NCBI GenBank assembly: GCA_016928435.1
Contig: JAFGKT010000053.1
Location: 62,001 to 126,000 of the forward strand
From: Sedimentisphaerales bacterium
Lineage (GTDB): Bacteria; Planctomycetota; Phycisphaerae; Sedimentisphaerales; SM23-30
Reading direction: 5' to 3'
DNA: 64,000 nucleotides
Shown: positions 59,536 through 64,000 of the stretch, in pieces
How the letters are laid out: each line of letters opens with the position of its first letter
How positions within the stretch are numbered: position 1 is the first letter of the stretch
Notes under the pieces: model-generated
What the model was told of the DNA's origin: nothing
Database searches by the model: none
What the model saw: the letters and a program-made list of their open reading frames with translations, nothing else
Made by a program: the position numbers and the translations under genes

Positions 59536-61746
59536 TTATTCCGACTCAGACGCTTCACCACTCTCCGCTTCACGCCATCGGAAACCCATACGCGCTTTGA
59601 TGTTATCAGGCCGTAAATGCGATACCACCGCTAAATTCTGGGCCCGGTCCAACCAGCGCTGAGCTATCATCGCCCGACGCGTCTCATATTCCTCTGCTGT
59701 CAAAGGCTCAACCGCCAAATCCCTAAACACCAACCAACGACCCCAACCCTCGTCCGCAGCCATAACTAAACCAGTATCGCTTGCCCCCAAAGATCCCGCT
59801 TCGTCAGCCGCCAACCGAATCATCGACACCGATTGACCATAAACCCGCTGGAGTTCCCCACGCGGCAAATCCCCACCCCAAACACCATTCTCTATTTGGT
59901 CCAACAAACTCCGAGTAGCGGAGATAGTATTGCTGAACACCACTTTATTCGGATCGTTAAGATCAGCGTTCAATTGCGCCACTGCGCCGTCCCAATCGGT
60001 AGCCGCAGCCGCTACAAAAACATCCATTCTCGCCTCTGCCAAATCAAAAGCCGCCAAAGAACGAACATCATCCGCAACCTGCGCCCGTAGCGTACTCTCG
60101 CCATCGATAGGTGCAGCGTCCGCGCCACCCGAACGACCGTCATCTTCCAACGAAACCGGCTCACGAGATTTGTCCGCGCCCGTAAGCGTCAACACATATA
60201 AACCCGTCACTGTATTCGTACCCCGAGGATCATACGCGCCCGCGAAAGCCGTTAAAGGCCCCAAACTATCGTGCAAGTCCAACGCGCCGCTGTTGTATGT
60301 CACGTCTTCTTCATCGAGCAACGGAATACAACCAAACAACAAATCAACCAACCGAGCGTCAGGTTGCTCGCCCCGCATACGATAAACCCGACCAAAATCC
60401 TCGTGCTGCTGCATCGCCGCGTAAGACAGATACTCCGTACCACCAGGCACAACCCGAACCAAATCAGTACTTACGCTTTCAGCCAACGCCGCGCAATCCA
60501 TCGGCTCTGACCCGTTAGCCTCCGCCCCATTGGCACGAGCCGACTGCCGAGCGGAAGTCAATACCGCTTCCGCCGCACTGTACGCCGCGGACGCTAGATA
60601 TAATGCGCGAGCCCGCTCTTCTACTTCATCAAAACTCGGATTGCGATAACTAATCATACCCAATTCGTCCCGGCCGACCGCCTCCGCGAACAACGCCCGA
60701 TTCTCCTCCCAGTACTGCCGTACCCGAGCTTCCTGATCCACCGCGCTCAAGGCCGCGAATTGCGACTCTTGCGCGCTCTCAACCTCTGCCAAATCAACAT
60801 ACAAATATTCCACCTGAACCCGGTCCGGCAATTTGTAACCAAAACCGCGAGGATTGTCATCCGTTACATCACCACGAGCCACCGATTTGTATAATTCAAA
60901 CTGAGCTTCCAACTCCGCGTCCGTCGGAGCCGCTACGTCAGATGCAAACCAATCCGCTTCAACCGCGACATACGTCCCGTCAACATTCCTACGCGCCGCT
61001 TCGTTACGCGCCAGCGTCCGCAGCTCAGGCTCACTCACCGCTAAATCACGAGTCAAAGCGTGAACACACTCTAAGATCGTCAGATAATTGCGAATCGCCA
61101 GCTTCATGTTGCCTTCTGTACCCGAAACACGCTCTACTATCGAGCCTATCGAAATCGGCTGCAATAACCGCGCCGCGATCAATTGCCCCCGGATCTCAAG
61201 CAGCATCTCTACCTGTTCGTTCGTAGCCTGCAAACCCATCGACTCCGCTTCCTTCAATAACAGATAATACAAAACATTCGACCGCGAAGTCCGCAAATCC
61301 ATTATCTCGCCAAGACCGTCCGCCAAGGCCTCCTGCTCAGCCCAATCCTGCCCTTGACTAACAACCGTCTGATACAACCTGTTGCCAATCTGAGCCGTCG
61401 CCGGCGTATCACCAAACAACAACGAGTTCGTCGCCAATACCACCGTATCGTTGATCCAACCCAAGTCCGGAAGCTGACAGATCACCGATAAACCCCGCTC
61501 CGAAGGCGCATACATCAAAGGCACTTGTAACGCCTGCAAAATCTGTATGTCCTGGTTCGCTCGACTCAAGTCCACGTTCGTGCATTCGTGTTCTTCACCA
61601 TTGATCGTCACAAAAGCAACAGTGTCTTTGCCCCCCCGACGGCCGCTGCCGGTAAAGTTCGGCAGCAAAAAACCGATCATGATCGCGACACCGACAAACG
61701 CCAAAAGCTTTTTGTTATTCTTACGAAACCACTTGGTAAGCGACAT
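59536..61746 (-). CDS. PpiD/SurA-like membrane-anchored periplasmic folding factor
   Basis: 736 aa; N-terminal anchor KWFRKNNKKLLAFVGVAIMIGFLLP, SurA-N-like helical region; no rotamase motif confidently seen. Confidence 0.62.
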   Translation of the reverse strand: MSLTKWFRKNNKKLLAFVGVAIMIGFLLPNFTGSGRRGGKDTVAFVTINGEEHECTNVDLSRANQDIQILQALQVPLMYAPSERGLSVICQLPDLGWINDTVVLATNSLLFGDTPATAQIGNRLYQTVVSQGQDWAEQEALADGLGEIMDLRTSRSNVLYYLLLKEAESMGLQATNEQVEMLLEIRGQLIAARLLQPISIGSIVERVSGTEGNMKLAIRNYLTILECVHALTRDLAVSEPELRTLARNEAARRNVDGTYVAVEADWFASDVAAPTDAELEAQFELYKSVARGDVTDDNPRGFGYKLPDRVQVEYLYVDLAEVESAQESQFAALSAVDQEARVRQYWEENRALFAEAVGRDELGMISYRNPSFDEVEERARALYLASAAYSAAEAVLTSARQSARANGAEANGSEPMDCAALAESVSTDLVRVVPGGTEYLSYAAMQQHEDFGRVYRMRGEQPDARLVDLLFGCIPLLDEEDVTYNSGALDLHDSLGPLTAFAGAYDPRGTNTVTGLYVLTLTGADKSREPVSLEDDGRSGGADAAPIDGESTLRAQVADDVRSLAAFDLAEARMDVFVAAAATDWDGAVAQLNADLNDPNKVVFSNTISATRSLLDQIENGVWGGDLPRGELQRVYGQSVSMIRLAADEAGSLGASDTGLVMAADEGWGRWLVFRDLAVEPLTAEEYETRRAMIAQRWLDRAQNLAVVSHLRPDNIKARMGFRWREAESGEASESE

Positions 61747-62170
61747 ACTCTTGATCCTTAATTCTTGCTAAACACACGGACTCAACATCCGTAATCAACA
61801 GAAAACACAAAAACAGACCCCATATATAGATACTGTCATTGCCACAATTCCAAACTATAAAGTATAAATCGGACGTACAGCCTTGGCAATTAAGAATTAT
61901 CAGCCCCATAAACCACATAATCGCCATTAAATAAGCCCCGCCAAAAAACCCTAAACCAAAGCCGCAATCGCTATTTATCCGCTGGACCGCCCAATTCGCC
62001 GCCCGCAAAAACACAACCCTGCCAAACCCCATAACCAATTTTACAATGGATTTTTTCTCTTTCCGCCGATACTGTCACTGCGTACGATATCTATATAATA
62101 GTACACAATCAAACCGTTTTAACCCCTGATTGTGCGTGTAAGTCATTATACTAAGATACTTTAGAGAAAT

Positions 62171-64000
62171 ATGAGCGAAAAAAACTCCTCCAGCCCCGCA
62201 TTGGTCATTGTCGAGTCGCCGGCCAAAGCCAAAACCATAAACAAATACCTAGGCACCAACTACACAGTCAAAGCTTCAATGGGACATGTCCGAGATCTGC
62301 CCGGAAAATCCATGGCGGTGGACGTCGAAAACAACTTCCAGCCAACCTACGAAATCCTACCCACCCGAAAAAAAACCTTTAGCGAACTCAAAAAAATCGC
62401 CAAAAACGCGCCACTCGTATATCTCGCCACCGACCTTGACCGAGAAGGAGAAGCCATAGCATGGCATCTCAGCGAAGCTCTCAACCTCGAACCGCAGCGC
62501 GCCAAACGAGTCGTTTTTAACCAGATCACCAAAACCGCTATCACCGAAGCTTTCCAACATGCCGGCGCCATCGACCTCGACAAAGTTAACGCTCAGCAGG
62601 CGCGACGTATTCTTGACCGAATCGTCGGGTATGAAATCAGCCCCCTGCTGTGGAAAAAAGTAGCACGAGGACTATCCGCAGGCCGTGTCCAGTCCGTCGC
62701 CGTCAAACTCATCGTCCAACGTGAACGAGAAATCCAAGCATTCCAACCCGAAGAATACTGGAAACTGCCCGGAATATTCTCCATCAGTGACAATCACGAC
62801 CTCCAACAAAAATACCAAGCTTTCCTCGATGGCTTCACCGAAAAACCACCGACCGTCGCGCAACGCCAACAGTGGCTCACCGAACACCAAGCCCTCGAAG
62901 CACAATTGCACAATGTCGCCGGAGAAAACTTCCGGCCCGACAACGAAACCGACGCCCAAAAAGTAGAACAAGCGCTGCAAGGTGTTCCGTTCAGCATCTC
63001 CGATGTCACCGCACGACAAACAACTTCCAAAGCGTCACCACCGTTCATTACCTCAACCCTCCAACAGCAGGCCGCCAATCGTCTCGGTTTTACCACCAAA
63101 CGAACCATGCGCGTCGCCCAACAACTTTACGAAGGCATCGACATTAAAGGCATCGGTAGCGTCGGCCTCATAACCTACATGCGTACCGACAGCACCCATC
63201 TCGCGCCCGAAGCCATCAACACCACCCGCGACTTCATCCAAGAAAACTTCGGACCCAAATACCTCCCCGAAAAACCAAAACTCTATTCGTCATCCAACAA
63301 AGCCGCGCAAGAAGCCCACGAAGCTATCCGACCCACCGATGTCACCTTAACTCCCGAGTCCCTCAAAAAAGACCTCAACGACGAACAACTAAAACTCTAC
63401 ACCCTAATATGGAACCGCTTCGTCGCTTGCCAAATGAATCCCGCTCTGTGGGACGTCACCAGTATAACCATCACCGCCCAAACAACGCTCGGCCCCGCTA
63501 ACTTCAAAGCCTCAGGCCGCAAACTAATCTTCGACGGATTCATGCGAGTTACAGGCCTCACAGTTTCTAACGGCGACCAAATACTCCCCGAACTCCAAAA
63601 AGACCAGCAAGTATTCCCCATCCAACTCCAAGCAACCCAACACTTCACGCTTCCGCCCGCGCGATACACCGAAGCGTCACTCGTCAAAACCCTCGAAGCC
63701 GACGGAATCGGCCGACCCAGCACCTACGCTTCCATCATCTCAACCATACAAGATCGAGGCTACGTCGAACAAATCGATAAACGATTCCATGCCACCGACC
63801 TAGGTATTGTCGTCACCGATAAACTCGAACAGCACTTCCCACGTGTTATGAACGTCGCGTTCACCAGTCACATGGAAGAGCAGCTCGACAAAATCGAAGA
63901 ACAGCATCTCGATTGGATCAAAGTCCTCGAAGAATTTTATGGCCCATTCAAGGAAAACCTCGAACGTGCCCACGAAGAAATGGCCCACGCCAAAGCCGAA
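62171..64000 (+). CDS. topA: DNA topoisomerase I (truncated by window end)
   Basis: Read directly: MSEKNSSSPALVIVESPAKAKTINKYLGTNYTVKASMGHVRDLPG..., DREGEAIAWHL, GLSAGRVQSVAVKLIV, TYMRTDS; no stop before 64000, so absent from the ORF track. Confidence 0.95.
   Translation, partial: MSEKNSSSPALVIVESPAKAKTINKYLGTNYTVKASMGHVRDLPGKSMAVDVENNFQPTYEILPTRKKTFSELKKIAKNAPLVYLATDLDREGEAIAWHLSEALNLEPQRAKRVVFNQITKTAITEAFQHAGAIDLDKVNAQQARRILDRIVGYEISPLLWKKVARGLSAGRVQSVAVKLIVQREREIQAFQPEEYWKLPGIFSISDNHDLQQKYQAFLDGFTEKPPTVAQRQQWLTEHQALEAQLHNVAGENFRPDNETDAQKVEQALQGVPFSISDVTARQTTSKASPPFITSTLQQQAANRLGFTTKRTMRVAQQLYEGIDIKGIGSVGLITYMRTDSTHLAPEAINTTRDFIQENFGPKYLPEKPKLYSSSNKAAQEAHEAIRPTDVTLTPESLKKDLNDEQLKLYTLIWNRFVACQMNPALWDVTSITITAQTTLGPANFKASGRKLIFDGFMRVTGLTVSNGDQILPELQKDQQVFPIQLQATQHFTLPPARYTEASLVKTLEADGIGRPSTYASIISTIQDRGYVEQIDKRFHATDLGIVVTDKLEQHFPRVMNVAFTSHMEEQLDKIEEQHLDWIKVLEEFYGPFKENLERAHEEMAHAKAE

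Overview
This 64 kb bacterial window is gene-dense. It looks like an anaerobic, Gram-negative-type genome, and I suspect the Planctomycetota/Phycisphaerae group, but this is inferred from gene content only. No rRNA, tRNA, CRISPR array, prophage or transposase was found. About 40 protein-coding genes can be supported; most are core functions (maf, nrdJ, lnt, clpX, etfAB, rho, floA, secDF, yajC, tgt, kdsA, carB, murJ, topA). Most notable: (1) a tightly coupled two-gene unit at the left edge, a 1452-aa tandem activase/DUF2229/HgdB-like protein of the PlsA/GeR (ester-to-ether lipid reductase) type followed by a Tes/MSS-like radical SAM enzyme, a candidate bacterial membrane-spanning ether-lipid pathway; (2) a MetF-MetV-pterin-domain triple fusion whose pterin domain lacks canonical Asn motifs, next to an intact stand-alone paralogue; (3) a TPR protein carrying two tandem RNA polymerase alpha-CTD-like domains; (4) a SecD periplasmic-domain paralogue without the transmembrane bundle, encoded between yajC and secDF; (5) eight intergenic TTAG-headed hairpins with covarying stems, all in the same chromosomal orientation regardless of flanking gene direction; (6) exact 10-bp-period repeats in one spacer. 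Family assignments come from reading motifs in the supplied translations; no database search was run.
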